This document shows positions 42,372-53,766 of a DNA stretch of 64,000 nucleotides, piece by piece; position 1 is the first letter of the stretch; the number at the start of each line of letters is the position of its first letter. A program made the position numbers and the translations under genes. The notes beneath the pieces are model-generated. The model was not told the origin of the DNA. It did not search any database and worked only from the letters and a program-made list of their open reading frames with translations. Origin of the DNA: Asparagopsis taxiformis. Lineage: Eukaryota > Rhodophyta > Florideophyceae > Bonnemaisoniales > Bonnemaisoniaceae. The stretch covers positions 124,001 to 188,000 of the forward strand of contig JALQPE010001958.1 of assembly GCA_030407315.1 (NCBI GenBank). Direction: 5' to 3'.

Positions 42372-44030
42372 ATGGCAGGGCTAAGTCTGCCGGAGATGGT
42401 CGAAGTGGGCATGACCGTGGAGGTACTGTGGCCGGTCGTGATCTGGGGCACGCGCAAGAAGGAAAACCCAACAAATTCTTGGTGGAAAGCGTGCGTGCTC
42501 GAGATTTGGTGCAATGGCATTGAAAATTGCGGGCGCATCGAGTACCATGAGAGCTTTGGTCATCCACGCACGATTTGCGTAGTTCGCTTTCTGGAAGGAA
42601 AACTCGTGGATTATGGCTCTCCGTCACGCGACGACTCGGTACAAATGCCGTCTATGAACCTGAAATGGCGCATTGCAAACGCATCAAATCCGACGGAAGA
42701 TGTTCAACTATCTTCTGCGTCAGGCAAAACGACACGCGGTGCACGTCACACTGCAGCCGCTGAAAGCTCGCTGCTCGCACAAAAAATTGCAGCTATGAGT
42801 CGCCAGCTCGACGACGTCCAGAGCTTGCTGCGCGAACACACGGATCAATGGGCAGTGATTGTCGATTGTGAATCATCTCGCGTTTCGACAGACGTCGCGC
42901 AGGTACCGCTCATGCGGAATTTGGCACAACTTTATGAAAAGGGCTGCCAGCCGAACAGCGAAGAGGCAAGCGTAAGGTACAAACGCTGCGCATTGGCGGA
43001 AGATATCACGTCCGGACTTCAGCTGGGAAAAAAGTATCGCGATGCGGATGGCAGCGAAAGAGACTATGAACAAGCAGTGGCGCTGTTTCGTCGCGCAGCA
43101 GCCTCGGGATCGCTGGAGGCCAAGGTTCATCTTGTAAACATGTATGAGAATGGACATGAAGTGCAACAGGACTTGAAAAGGGCGTACGCCCTTTTCAAGT
43201 CCTGCTGCAACGTTGCAATTGTATCGGGAGGCAGCGGATGGAGGACTAGCAGTCGGCAGAACGAATATTGCAATCATGTACGAGACGGGACACGGCGTGG
43301 AGATGGACGAGGCGCGTGCAGCACAGTTGTACGAAGAGGGAATTATGGGCGGCGATATCTCGGCAAAGAATGATCTTGGCGTCATGTTTGAGGAGGGATG
43401 CGGCGTGCAGAAGGACATTGCAGAAGATTTTCGACTGTACAAGTCGGGATCTGATTACGGAGACGCAGATTGTATGAACAATCTCGCGACGCTGTACGAC
43501 AATGGAAATGGTGAAGGGACTGATAAGAAGCGCGCTTTTGAGCTGTATGAGCGGTCAGCGCAGAGTGGGAATGCGTTTGCAATGTACAATTTAGCATGCA
43601 TGCTGGAGAACGGCGAGGGCATTCGACGGGATTTGCGACGTGCGGTAACGCTGTATGAATCGGCGGCACGCAAGGGGAATGTCGCAAGTAAGACGAGTTT
43701 AGCAGAGATGTATACATCGATATATCGAGGCGGAAAGGGTATTGATGTGGATTTCGTATAAGCGAGAGCGCTTTATGAGGAGGCGGTCCAGAAGTTTGAC
43801 GTGGACGCGATGTGTAGTCTGGAAAAGATTTAAGAAACTGGGCTGGGTGTCGCGGTGGACTTGAAGAGGGCTTGGCGATTGTACGTTGATGCGCACTTGC
43901 ATGGTGCTATTGAGGGAACGTGTGGGATGGAGCGGTTGGATCAGATCAAGGATGGCGTTGAGGTGAAAGAGGAGCGCAAGATGGACGCCGCTGTAGTAGT
44001 AAGTAAGCGGAAACGCAGTGGACGTAGTTA
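42372..44030 (+). pseudogene. Sel1-repeat protein with N-terminal domain, interrupted by a palindrome and stops
   Basis: The chosen ATG at 42372 (MAGLSLPEMVEVG) is the first good one. Residues 1-90 form a compact domain (VGMTVEVLWPVVIWGTRKK ... CVLEIW), possibly Tudor-like, then a Ser-rich and coiled segment, then Sel1 units (VALFRRAAASGSLEAKVHL; LYEEGIMGGDISAKNDLGVM; LYERSAQSGNAFAMYNLACM). The frame changes at a 48-bp quasi-palindrome (43162-43209), and a TAA at 43759 plus another at ~43832 break the last repeats. The C-terminus ends in a basic KRKRSG. Sel1 proteins are usually adaptors. The function here is unknown. Confidence 0.65.
43162..43209. repeat. 48-bp quasi-palindrome breaking the Sel1 frame
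   Basis: Centre ggcgt/acgcc, arms ending acttgaaaagggcgt and its complement, with one mismatched pair. Upstream codons belong to one Sel1 unit (QQDLKRA). The second arm is its inverted copy and the next Sel1 unit resumes in another frame. Confidence 0.85.
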
Positions 44031-44601
44031 GCAACGTACCATCCATGATCAACACTGAAAATTGAGTTCAATTCTCCGAATTATTTCGTGTAGTCGCCAA
44101 AGTTTTGCTTTCATCCGAAATGTGGAAATACACGAATTCATGTGTGCCTTTGACGAGTATTCCACGTCGCAGTACGACATCGGTTGGGCATGGCGCTGAA
44201 GAGCACAAATGTCCCGATGAACGCCATAGATTTCAGCTCTTTACGACGCGCTGCTTGTGTCATGGGTTACTCACTGCTGTTAACAGTACCACGTGCTGTT
44301 AACAGCACCTACGCCCAATTGGGCGTAGGTACTGCTATTGACCATCTGTGCTTGGAATGTATGGTAGGAAACACCAATTCAACGATGGGAACTGAGTTTG
44401 GACCTTTACCAAGACGGCATCCAAGCGGAGACATGTCTCGTCCGATTCCGGCATTTTTTGAACAAAATAACATTGAGATCTAAGAAAACTAGAAACCAAC
44501 CTCGCCCACCACATCATCCTGATCAACCCGTCGGAAGTCGATCTCGCCCTCATCACAATGCCGCTCAATACAGCATTTCTGCCAGCTACAGCTTGCATCT
44601 T
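44031..44601. other. Spacer with stacked short palindromes
   Basis: A perfect 24-bp palindrome, starting acctacgcccaa, is at 44307-44330, and gctgttaacag elements sit beside it. No gene supported. Confidence 0.5.
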
Positions 44602-44664
44602 TTGATCGAATAGAAACAGCGCATTTGTGAAGAGGTTCAAACCAGCCCAGTCAACGCAGATCGT

Positions 44665-45210
44665 GTGCAATTTAGAAGTCGCGTCTGCACGCGACTATGC
44701 GCTCAGCCGACAGCATGCGCAACATCAGACGCTGGTGACAACAAGCAGGAAGAACGTGATCCGTACGTTCTGAACGAGGAGCTTGCAATTGCTGGTGAAT
44801 TTCCCCCCGAGATCCCCTGGCTGAACAAAGTGGTTTTGACGGGTCGGCTGGAACGCGACCCGGAATTGAAGCAAATGAGGCCAGATTTCAATGTATGCAA
44901 GTTCTCGATGGCGGTGGAGAATACGTGGGATCCTGATTGGGGGCCTGATCAGGAGAGGAATAGTTGGTATGATGTGAAGCTCTGGGCCCAGAGCTCCACG
45001 TCATACCAACTATTCCTCTGGGTCTCCGGGTGACAGAGCTGCGTCGACAGCGAAGAAGGGGCTCCGAGTTGGTATTTCAGGCGGAATTGGTATCAATTCA
45101 TGGACTAGTGCCGATGGTGAAACAAGGACCAATATTGTAGTTACAGCTGAGTCGTTTGAAATTCTGCAGTCGCGGTCGGAGCCGTCCCCTGGCCTCTCCA
45201 ATGGTTCTTA
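44665..45210 (+). pseudogene. Single-stranded DNA-binding protein (SSB, OB fold), split by an inverted duplication
   Basis: The frame gives WLNKVVLTGRLERDPELKQM, then VCKFSMAVENTWD and NSWYDVKLWAQ, the classic first half of a bacterial-type SSB, likely organellar. At 44954-45019 a 66-bp near-palindrome follows. The frame then changes and resumes with TAKKGLRVGISGGIGINSWT, TRTNIVVTAESFEIL, the SSB C-terminal strands. So the gene is whole except that an inverted copy of ~33 bases was inserted. No in-frame ATG is present upstream (TGA at ~44602), so the start or transit peptide is missing. Confidence 0.72.
44954..45019. repeat. 66-bp near-palindrome inside SSB
   Basis: 33-base arms around gggccc with two transition mismatches. 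The inserted copy is bounded by the heptamer cagagct at 44989-44995 and 45034-45040. Confidence 0.85.
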
Positions 45211-46035
45211 GCGCAGTAGAAGGGACGCGTACCATCGCAATTACAACGAAAGCCGGGTAGAGCCTGATAACAAGCTAAATGACCTGCAATTCTAACTATT
45301 TTGTTCCAAGCCAAACCAAAATATAATAAAGCCTATGGAAACTGTCAACCAAGTTAGCTATAGCTAACTTGTTATAACAAAAGTGAATTGATAGAGACTG
45401 TTTAAACTTTAGTGTTGGACTCGCTCGTAATACAGCAGGTAAGCCTCGCTGTTCAGAACACCATTCCATAGTCTGTTACGCATTGTGATATTGAGTACAA
45501 TTCCTTCACATTCTTTGGCAGCCGTGTATATGTATAACACGCAGCGCGGGGAGAGAAGTGTCCTCAAGACGAGCTGCTGACGTTCGAAAGTGGAATTGTG
45601 TCATTTGTAAACATATCAACGGTCAATGAACCGTTTCTCTGGGCATCTACGAAAGCAGCACAGTGTAGTACTTATGCAAGGTATTTATTGTCTTTATTCT
45701 CATTGAAGTCTTTACAATCGATAGAACTAATACATAAACTCCCCTAAATTAATCTAAGCCTCAAACTGTGGCTGGAACTGACAACGTGCAGCGGCAGTGA
45801 TTCATTCAAAATGTTGGAAAGTTGATCCTATCGTGTGAATGTGTGACACAAATCATCGTTCCCATCTGAGTGCGGTCTATCTGCTCTCCTCTAGAACTTA
45901 TACTCCCTCGTACTAACTTCCCTGCATCCAACTATCAGTAAAGCTCCCGCACAATTACTATAGTCGTATACTACACACCATTCCAATATTTATCTTCACA
46001 TTAACACTATGCCCCTTATTTCCTCTCAAGTCCAC
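45211..46035. other. Gene-free stretch
   Basis: It contains a perfect 20-bp palindrome, aagttagctatagctaactt, at 45351-45370. Otherwise AT-rich with no gene. Confidence 0.4.
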
Positions 46036-46403
46036 TCCACCAGACAGTGTTGTGAACCAATGCACGGTACTACCCGCAGACAATACAATTTGCTATCTAC
46101 ACTTCTGTCTACAGATTTCCCCAGACAGTGCAGTAATACAATACAATGCACTGCCTCAGACAGTAAAATGTACTGTCTGCACATACTGTCTGGCGGCAAC
46201 ACTTCCGGACAGTAAAATTTACTGTTCTGGACAGTAAATTTTACTGTTTTTGGTACTGTCCAGATTTCGTGCCAGTTTATTGCTGCAGCAGTATTCTGAA
46301 ATTTCCAGACAGTAAATTTTACTGTCTCCGCGCACTGTCTTGGCCAGACAGTAATTTTTACTGTCTCAGACAGTAAATTTACTGTCTTTTTCCATTCCCA
46401 ACA
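46036..46403 (-). mobile_element. CACTA-like terminal fragment
   Basis: Dense ACTGTC/GACAGT repeats end at 46403 in caacaccgtagtg, the complement of cactacggtgttg. Only one end is present. Its last bases encode the end of the reading frame of the Sel1-like gene on the minus strand, so it inserted into that gene. Confidence 0.55.
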
Positions 46404-48129
46404 CCGTAGTGAAAGGAAGATCCATTGACCATTAATTCCATGAGAACCACCACAGTATCACATGCATCCAACCTCGCAATGAAAAGCTCGAATAGACGTT
46501 CGGCATACTGACTTGCTCGCGGATTTGATTCCATTCTGTGAGCTAAGCAAAGTACAGATCTGATTTTTGTCAGACCCTGGTTAATGATATCTTTGCATAG
46601 TTCGAAAGCGCAAACAAAATTCGATCCAAAGTCTCGCCCCCCAAACGTCAGTATATTCGCGAGAAATATTCTTGCTTCATCACGGTCAGTTGCAAGGACA
46701 CATAGCTCGCTCAGATCTGCAGCGATTGAAGCGTTTGCGTATTTGTTGCGATGATAGACTTGTCTTGCAAGATCTAAGACCTTGCCGTCATTTCGACCCG
46801 TGTTATAGTACCGTTTACATAATTCTACACCTTGACTGACATCCTTGATACCAGATTGTTCGGAAAGTAGTATTCCGGCTAGGCCAACCATAGCATCTGG
46901 ATCGTTTCTTCTTTCAATACATAGCGTGTAAAATCTTGCCAGGTATGGATTGTGGCTTTTCCCATCATTCATTTGCCCCACGAGAAGCACGAGATTGCTA
47001 CAATCGTGGTTGGCATCAATGAACCTCTCACATAAGTTGAGTGCAAATTGAAGATCCCGGCCAATTCCTACGGCTTCTAGCCAATATATTCTCACGAGCT
47101 CGAGCAAAGCCTCTTGGTGATTTCGGGTGTCGACACATTTCTTCAATATACGGACGGCAAACTGCGTATCTTCCACAAACCAGGCAGGGGACGTCTCTCC
47201 AGTATTCTTTTGTACGAAATGTACCATACTTTTGGCGAGATGTACCACTTCGGAGAGGTCGCTATTTTCATTGGCGATGACAAAATTACAATGGACCTCT
47301 GCGAGATCCATATTTCGCTCCACTCCCGGCTCATCTCTTGCCAAAATTCCAACAATAGCATTTCGGGCTTCAAGATCTCCAGTCTTCTGTATGCACAATT
47401 CATACAGTCTCATGGCTGCTGCAATATCCTTCTTCACATCTGAATACCCGTATTCAAGATTTTCTGCAACCACGAGTACATCTTCGACAATACAGGAATC
47501 TGAACTCTCAATATCGATACACCGACTGAAAATCTCCACCACAAGATCTATATCTCTCTCGATTCCACATATATTCATAATCACAGATGTTACAAATTCA
47601 TATGTATCAGATTTGTTGTACTTTTTGCCAACGCTGAACTCCGGTCTCGTACAGATTTGATAGAGCCTTGCTGCAGTGCCCATATTGTTCATGTTGGCAT
47701 GAATCGTCTGGTGTGAAAAATGTCTTGCCATACGTAATAAGTCTATAAATGCAGACCAGTCGTCATTAGTTTTGGTCATCTGCAAATGCTGTTGTATCCA
47801 ATATTTTCCGAATTGAGAAGGTTTTGACAACGCTGGAAAGCAAGGTCGAGTTGATCGATATCGTGAGCTTCAAACGCCATTATCTCTGCATGAATGATCA
47901 TTGGTCGCACGTCTTGCTTTCTTTCAATACACATCTCACAAATTTGTTTCGCAAGTTTTGTATCCTTCACCGCTACGTGTGTGCCCCAAACTAGCGTTTC
48001 CACTATCGGTAAGATCTCCGCCAAACAGTCACGATCAATGAGTATGCGAAAAACTTGTGTTGCGCGGGCAACATTCGTTTCCATGTTCGAGTTTTCAGTG
48101 AGCAGTAAAGTAGCAAGCGTGGTCCAAGC
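46379..48129 (-). pseudogene. Sel1/TPR-like solenoid gene, truncated at both ends
   Basis: Frame 1 (47776-48129): WTTLATLLLTENSNMETNVA, RATQVFRIL, then LAKQICEMCIERKQDV. Near 47800 the frame shifts to a 483-residue frame (46379-47830) with about ten degenerate helical-pair repeats (e.g. RDIDLVVEIFSRCIDIESSD, IAAAMRLYELCIQKTGDLEA, LVYHRNKYANA-like). The repeats keep a hydrophobic spacing like Sel1 but lack canonical glycine patterns. The 5' end is cut by the LTR at 48130 and the last codons come from the CACTA-like end. Role unknown. Confidence 0.55.
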
Positions 48130-49120
48130 TGTAACGAACTAAAGCTGATGCCAGCAATGGCCAGCATAAACTAGTGTATTCTAGACACTACAAGTTACAC
48201 TAAGTTTACTCATATACTATAGGCTGCTAGAAAGTAACTTGCTGTTACGCCTAGAAGTATCTAGTTGGCTATGTCATCGAGTGATGTCATGATGGCATCA
48301 TGTTAGATTTATTTTGATGACATAATTTTATTTGATTAGTATTTTCTAGAATTAGTTCGTCACCGAACTACAATTCTATGGTGGGTATAAAAAAGGCATG
48401 GTCAACTCCGGTCTTGGGGGATCGGAGGCATCATCGATCATTCAACCAAAACAACTACCACTCAGCTATCCCGTATACACCTTCGTTTCACTGGTAGCAT
48501 CGCTTTCTACGGCCGCACTGAGTGAGCAGTTCGGCAAACGCCGGCCGACTGCAAGCTCTTGGCTGAAAGTCATCGTTGGGAGCTACTGAACACCTGAAGG
48601 CAGGAGTGCAAGGTGTAAGAACTGTAGTGTCTGCTACCCCTTGAGCAAGGGTAAGTTACCTGGGGGCAGTAAGGACAGGTAACTAAGGGCCTATAGGAGG
48701 GACTGTAAGTGGTCAACCCGAGGGCAGGAGGGCCAGGTGGTGTCTGAGGGCTGGAGAGCCAGACATCCCACTTACAGAACCTAGATCGGAAGTCTAGCTT
48801 CCTGGAGGGATTCTTGATTCTCAAGACTATCCTCTGACCAGTCCTGTGCTATCGCCAATTGTGTTCCCTATACATCCTATTCCACTTGTTGGCTGTTAGC
48901 TAGGTGGACCGAAAGGGTCACGGATACGGGTAACGCAGGCTTGATAGGGGTAAGGACTTGGACTAAGAGGGGTGGAGAGGAGATAGGAAAACTTGAGGAA
49001 AGGTGGGTACGGTCGACTCGAGAAACTTTCTTATAGGGTAAGGACACCGAAGGGTTTACATCGTAAACTGGTGGGGATATCCCGAACGGATCGTTGAACC
49101 ACATTCCCTGAGGTGGGTGT
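48130..49120 (+). repeat. 5' LTR (right boundary approximate)
   Basis: The first ~146 bases are shared with the fragment at 29692. A TATA-box candidate, tataaaaaa, lies at 48386-48394. The end is not fixed; no clear primer-binding site was recognised. Confidence 0.5.
48386..48394 (+). promoter_or_regulatory. TATA-box candidate in LTR
   Basis: tataaaaaa, about 255 bases into the LTR and upstream of gag; typical placement for an LTR promoter. Confidence 0.4.
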
Positions 49121-49266
49121 GATCAGAGTGCTGAAATTCCTCTCTCCACGGGTAGAGGACCCGTCGTCAAATGACGAATCCTTTCAAAATTGGAAACTGT
49201 AAATTTGTTGTTGAAGGAGAAAGAAGGATTTTTTAAGGTTTTAAGTTTGGAAAGAACACTTTCATT

Positions 49267-50034
49267 ATGTCGTTATTGAAGCCCAATAAGCCCCCGACAT
49301 TCGATGGAACGCAGGATTCGTTTACTGTTCGGACGTGGCTACACTCTGTTGGAAGGTACATTTCTCTCATTCAGGTAGGCTCGGATGCAGAAATATCCGA
49401 TAAACAAGCTATTGATTTCGCTTCGACGTTCATGACAGGGGTGGCTGCCAACTGGTGGTTTACCGTTGTCAACGGAGCGAAAATGCCTGATTCTTGGGAG
49501 ACCCTCTCAAACCTGGTTATGCAAGAGTTTTTTCCTCAAGATAGTGCTGTTAGAGCTCGCGATAAGCTCAGCAAGTTGAAACAGAAAACAAGCGTTTCTG
49601 CCTATCTTTCAGAGTTTAGGAACATCGTAATCAATATCCAGGATATGAGTGAGGGTGAGAAGTTGGCTCGTTTCTGTGAAGGTCTCAAGTCTCATATTCT
49701 TCTTGATGTTCGCAAGAACAATCCATCGGACCTTGATGCCGCTGCAAACATTGCTCTTGGCGTTGATGGTGCTTATTACGGAGCTGGGTTCTATACAGGA
49801 AAAGTTGTTCCTTCAAGTTATTCCGGGTACGCTCCCATGGAAATCGGCAACTTCGAGAAAAGCCATTCCATGAATGCCCAGAAGAGGAAGGATATTCGTG
49901 AGAACCTATGCTTTGTATGTCACAAGCCCGGTTGCAGAGCGTATAGGCACAAAGGGGAAGTCAAGAAGAGGCTTAACACGAACAACACTCAGGTTCATTG
50001 GGGAGCACCAAGTTCCTTTCCACAGGAAAACTAG
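49267..50034 (+). CDS. gag of the Ty3/gypsy element
   Basis: A 255-residue intact frame from ATG 49267. The N-terminus and middle resemble Ty3/gypsy capsid (PPTFDGTQDSFTVRTWLHSV; ANWWFTVV; WETLSNLVMQEFFPQDS; LKQKTSVSAYLSEFRNIV). The nucleocapsid has a non-canonical zinc knuckle, CFVCHKPGCRAYRH (C-x2-C-x4-C-x4-H), and basic residues follow. It overlaps pol by 37 bases in a different frame, as in elements that use -1 frameshifting. Confidence 0.8.
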   Translation: MSLLKPNKPPTFDGTQDSFTVRTWLHSVGRYISLIQVGSDAEISDKQAIDFASTFMTGVAANWWFTVVNGAKMPDSWETLSNLVMQEFFPQDSAVRARDKLSKLKQKTSVSAYLSEFRNIVINIQDMSEGEKLARFCEGLKSHILLDVRKNNPSDLDAAANIALGVDGAYYGAGFYTGKVVPSSYSGYAPMEIGNFEKSHSMNAQKRKDIRENLCFVCHKPGCRAYRHKGEVKKRLNTNNTQVHWGAPSSFPQEN

Positions 50035-52470
50035 TCGGTCCTCCTAAAAACAAGTTATACGCTCAGGATGGACCTGAAAGGAGTGTGAATGTTCGATGCG
50101 CTGATGCGCAAGTTAAGAGACCAGAAAAGCCAGGAAGAGCTGTTCCAAGGCAGGAGAAGGGCCGTGTAGAGCCGAGAGTCTTGGAAGCTGAATCAGATAC
50201 TATTGTTGGGAAAGAATGCATCCCTACTGATGAACCTATACCAGTAGATCCATTATTGGTTTTCCATGGAAAGTTGAACGGATCACCAGTCAAAGTATTG
50301 AAAGATGATGGATGCAATACCAACGTAGTAGGGGCCGAGTTTCTGAGGAAGCAGAAATCTCGAGGAAATTTCATGATTCAGAAGGAGAAAATACAAGTCT
50401 CACACTCTGGAAAAGGTTCCACGGAAGAAGCATCTGAAGTAATCATCAAAGGAACATTGAATATGGGTTCACATACCTATACATCAAATTGGGTTGTTGC
50501 CAATTGTAGGTATGATGTTCTTTTGGGGATGGCATGGCATGTCGCCCACAATCCAGTTATCGATTACAAGAAAAGGAATGTGAAATGTGGCCATCAGTTG
50601 CTTCATGCCTGTAAATATCCTGATGATCCAAGGATTCATGTGACGAATCTTCGAGTGAGAAAATTCAGAAAAATGTTACGGAACAGGAAGAACAGTAATG
50701 ACTTTGAAGTGTATCAAGTGTTCGAAAAGGAAAATATTCAGGGAATAAAAGGTTCCAAACACAGTGAGAGGTTGGGGAAGTTACTGACAAAGTACCAGGA
50801 AGTGTTCAGAAGTGATCTTCCAGATGGACTTCCTCCCAAGCGAACAGTAGATCACGCGATCGATGTTCAGAAAGATGCTAAACCTCCACTGAGACCTCTA
50901 TTTCAGCTGTCTCCCGCGGAACTAAGAGCAGCTAAGGAATATGTCGAGGAACTGCTGAAGAAAGGAAAAATAAGATCAAGTAAGTCACCTTATGGAGCTC
51001 CTCTGTTCTTTGTCAAAGAGAAAGACAAGCTTCGTGGAGTAGTCGATTATCGAGCTTTGAATCGAATCACGAAGAGGAACAATGCTCCATTGCCGAGATC
51101 TGATGAAATGTTTGATCGCCTTGAGGGATCAAAATATTTTTCAAAAGTAGACCTCAAGACGGGGTTCCATCAGATCAGGGTGAAGCCGGAAGACATCGAG
51201 AAAACAGCGTTTAATATAAAATATGGGCAGTTCGAATATCTTGTCATGCCTATGGGTCTGTGTAACGCTCCTGCAACATTCCAGACCTTGATGAACCAGA
51301 TTTTCTATGATTGTATTGATGTTTTCTGTGTTGTTTACATGTATGATCTACTAGTATTCAGCAAGACGGAAGAGGAACATTTTCGGAATTTGGAAACTGT
51401 ATTGGAACGTCTGAAGAGAAATGAATTGTACGTTTCTCCAAAGAAATGGGAATTCTTTCAGACAGAGATCGACTTCTTGGGATTTTTGGTTGGTAGAGAC
51501 GGCATCAGGGTTAATCCTGAAAAGGTTGACGTCCTTAAAACCTGGCCAAAACCAAAATCATTGACAGAGTTGAGAAGTTTCCTTGGTCTCTTACAGTTTT
51601 TCCGAAGGTTCATTCCGAAATTCTCTGGGATTGCGGCTCCATTGACGGATCTGACGAAGAAAGAAAAGGGTACTGGACAAAGGGATGAAATCTGTGATGA
51701 AGCTTTCCAAAAGTTGAAAGATGCAATGATTCAGGTTCCAATATTAGTTGCACCTGATTGGAGAAAGGCCTTCCGAGGTCATGTTGATGCATCTCAGCTC
51801 GCTGTTGGTGGTACTCTAGCTCAGCTGGACGAGAATGGGAAGAATCGTGTTATTGCCTTCTACTCAAAGAAGTTATCATCCACTGAGGCAGATTATACAG
51901 CGAATGACCGAGAACTTTTGGCTTTGATTCGTTTCTAGGAAAGATTTCGATGTTACCTCGAAGGAGTTGAATTTGAAATATTCACAGACAACCAAGTGCT
52001 AAAGAGTTTCTTTTCGAAAGCCAAGTTGAGTCGAAAAGAAGCGAGATGGTTGGAAACTCTAGGTAACTTTGGTATATTCCCGATAACCCTCAAACCTGGC
52101 AAGATTCATGTATTGGGTGATGTTTTATCAAGAGCTCCTCACGTTATAAATGAGCGAAATGCTTCATTTAGCAATATTGAAGTACCTGAAATCAATTTTG
52201 AGGACATTGTAACCCGATACGATGATGATCAGTTCTTCGGACCAGTAGTAAGAGCCATGGAAGGATATTTTCCTGAAGATGAGATTCAGAAACGGAAGCT
52301 GGAAAAGATCATACCATTATTTTGTCTTGAACGGGCGAGGCTATTTTACAATGGAAAGTTGTGTGTACCGAGAAGGTCTGTGTCCATTATTTTGCAAATG
52401 GCACATGACTCTAGGATAAGCGGTCATTTCAAGTTCTTGAAGACGTTAGCAAAACTTGAAAAATTCTGTG
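49998..52470 (+). pseudogene. pol (protease-RT-RNase H-integrase start) with catalytic loss and a stop
   Basis: Protease: DDGCNTNVV (~50305). RT: SPYGAPLFFVKEKDKLRGVV, FSKVDLKTGFHQI, LVMPMGLCNAPATFQ. At the active site VVYMYDLLVFS (51336-51347) stands where families have YxDD, so the first catalytic Asp is Tyr. RNase H continues (HVDASQLAVGGTLAQLD, YTANDRELLAL), interrupted by an in-frame TAG at 51936-51938, then resumes (FTDNQVLKSFFSKAKLS). Integrase begins with an H..H segment (MAHDSRISGHFKF) and is cut at ~52470. It cannot be active. Confidence 0.85.
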
Positions 52471-53766
52471 GGACTCGCCCCGTATCGCGCTGCGAGCGGT
52501 CGCGGGTGGGATAATTCCAGGCGTCTGGAATGGGCGCCAGGAGGGGTCCCTTAAGCGGTACGCTCGAGAGCGTGAGTGGGTGCTTGTAGCAGGTAGAAAA
52601 TCCGCTAGAGCGGCAAACCACCCGACAGGTGTCCCGAGCCTCGGTAGAGGAAGCGGTAGAGCAGATGAACCTTATAGGTACCCGGCGGGTAATCTCGTAA
52701 GAGAGAAGGTATCGCTACCCGGAGGGGGTTGTGCGATTATAGCGCTCACGCGAGGTGCGTATTAATGGAGCAAGATGACGTAATCCGTCGAGCTGTTGGC
52801 TAACCCTAAGGTTTTCCCGGAGAGGGGTTGAACAATAGGTATGCGAACACTGTTCCCGTGGGTCGTAATTCCACTTGAGTTTACGTTACTCTAGAAACCG
52901 TACCTACTGGCTATTCCAGTGGCCGTTTTATACTAAGTCTACTGTAAGCTAGGGTTAGTGGTTAGGAATAAATATCCAGTTAGTGACCAATCAGAACCCA
53001 ATTACTGGCGCTCGCCTACCCGCGAGGTCATTGCCAATAGGCTTACATTGTAATGTATGGCTGATCAGCCTAAGTTAAAATTTGCCCCTTGTGGGGTCTT
53101 GGCCGGGGCCGATAGGCCCGGGTGGGGTTATTTGTCAGCCTTAGCTGGTCCTAAGTATAGGAAACACGCCAGTTGGCTGGTGCCTTCTGATTGGCACATC
53201 CCGTAAGTGGGTACCCAATAGGGAAGCGACAGGGCTCGATCAGCGAGGACCGCCAGGCGGTACGACACGGCCCCTCCTGAGAGATTTGTCGTCCCGACAA
53301 AATTTGATCAAATAAAATTACAATTTTTGGCTGTGGCCGTTGCATTGTGCAATTCAAAATTTTCCCGCGCGCGGCGCGTGCACACTAAATGTGTTGTCCA
53401 TCCGACTCTTCCCGAGTTCCGCCCGACCGTTTCCTATTGGAATCAGTACCTGTTTCAGGTTCATCATCGTCCTAACGCGAAACAGCGTATTCACCCCTTC
53501 GGTGTCCAACTGCGTCCACGCATTCGCGTCCTTTCCATTATCCCTCAAAGGTTTTTTGCGTCCATCTGCTAAATAATTAGCCGCGTGATCGCACGAGCGG
53601 TGCCAATTCGAGGCTTGCATTCGCCGTTTCGGCCCATTGCCTCGCGATCCCCCTTCCTGGGTTGAATAGCGCAGCTCCCTCCCGGAGACTTAAGCCAATA
53701 GGCCACTTGTTCGTCCCGCTTCAGGGTTTTTATCAACGTCCGTCATCGCCTCTACTGGCTTTTAGG
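52471..53766. other. GC-rich leader of a second element
   Basis: Abrupt switch to GC-rich DNA at the break in integrase, running to the next large ORF. Probably the 5' end or LTR of the element carrying that ORF. I could not define its ends. Confidence 0.35.

Larger units (their letters stand above)
48130..52470 (+). mobile_element. Ty3/gypsy retrotransposon, 3'-truncated
   Basis: In order: a 5' LTR beginning tgtaacgaactaaagctgat at 48130, gag, protease, RT, RNase H, and the first part of integrase. It stops abruptly at ~52470, where GC-rich unrelated DNA starts. There is no 3' LTR. Confidence 0.8.

Noticed and set aside
49100..49130. Possible initiator-Met primer-binding site (gtgtgatcagagtg)
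   Set aside because: Only partial match to the usual sequence and the LTR end is not fixed, so not called.
52640..52700. tRNA-like D-arm (ggtagagca) in GC-rich DNA
   Set aside because: No matching acceptor or anticodon stems could be folded around it by eye.
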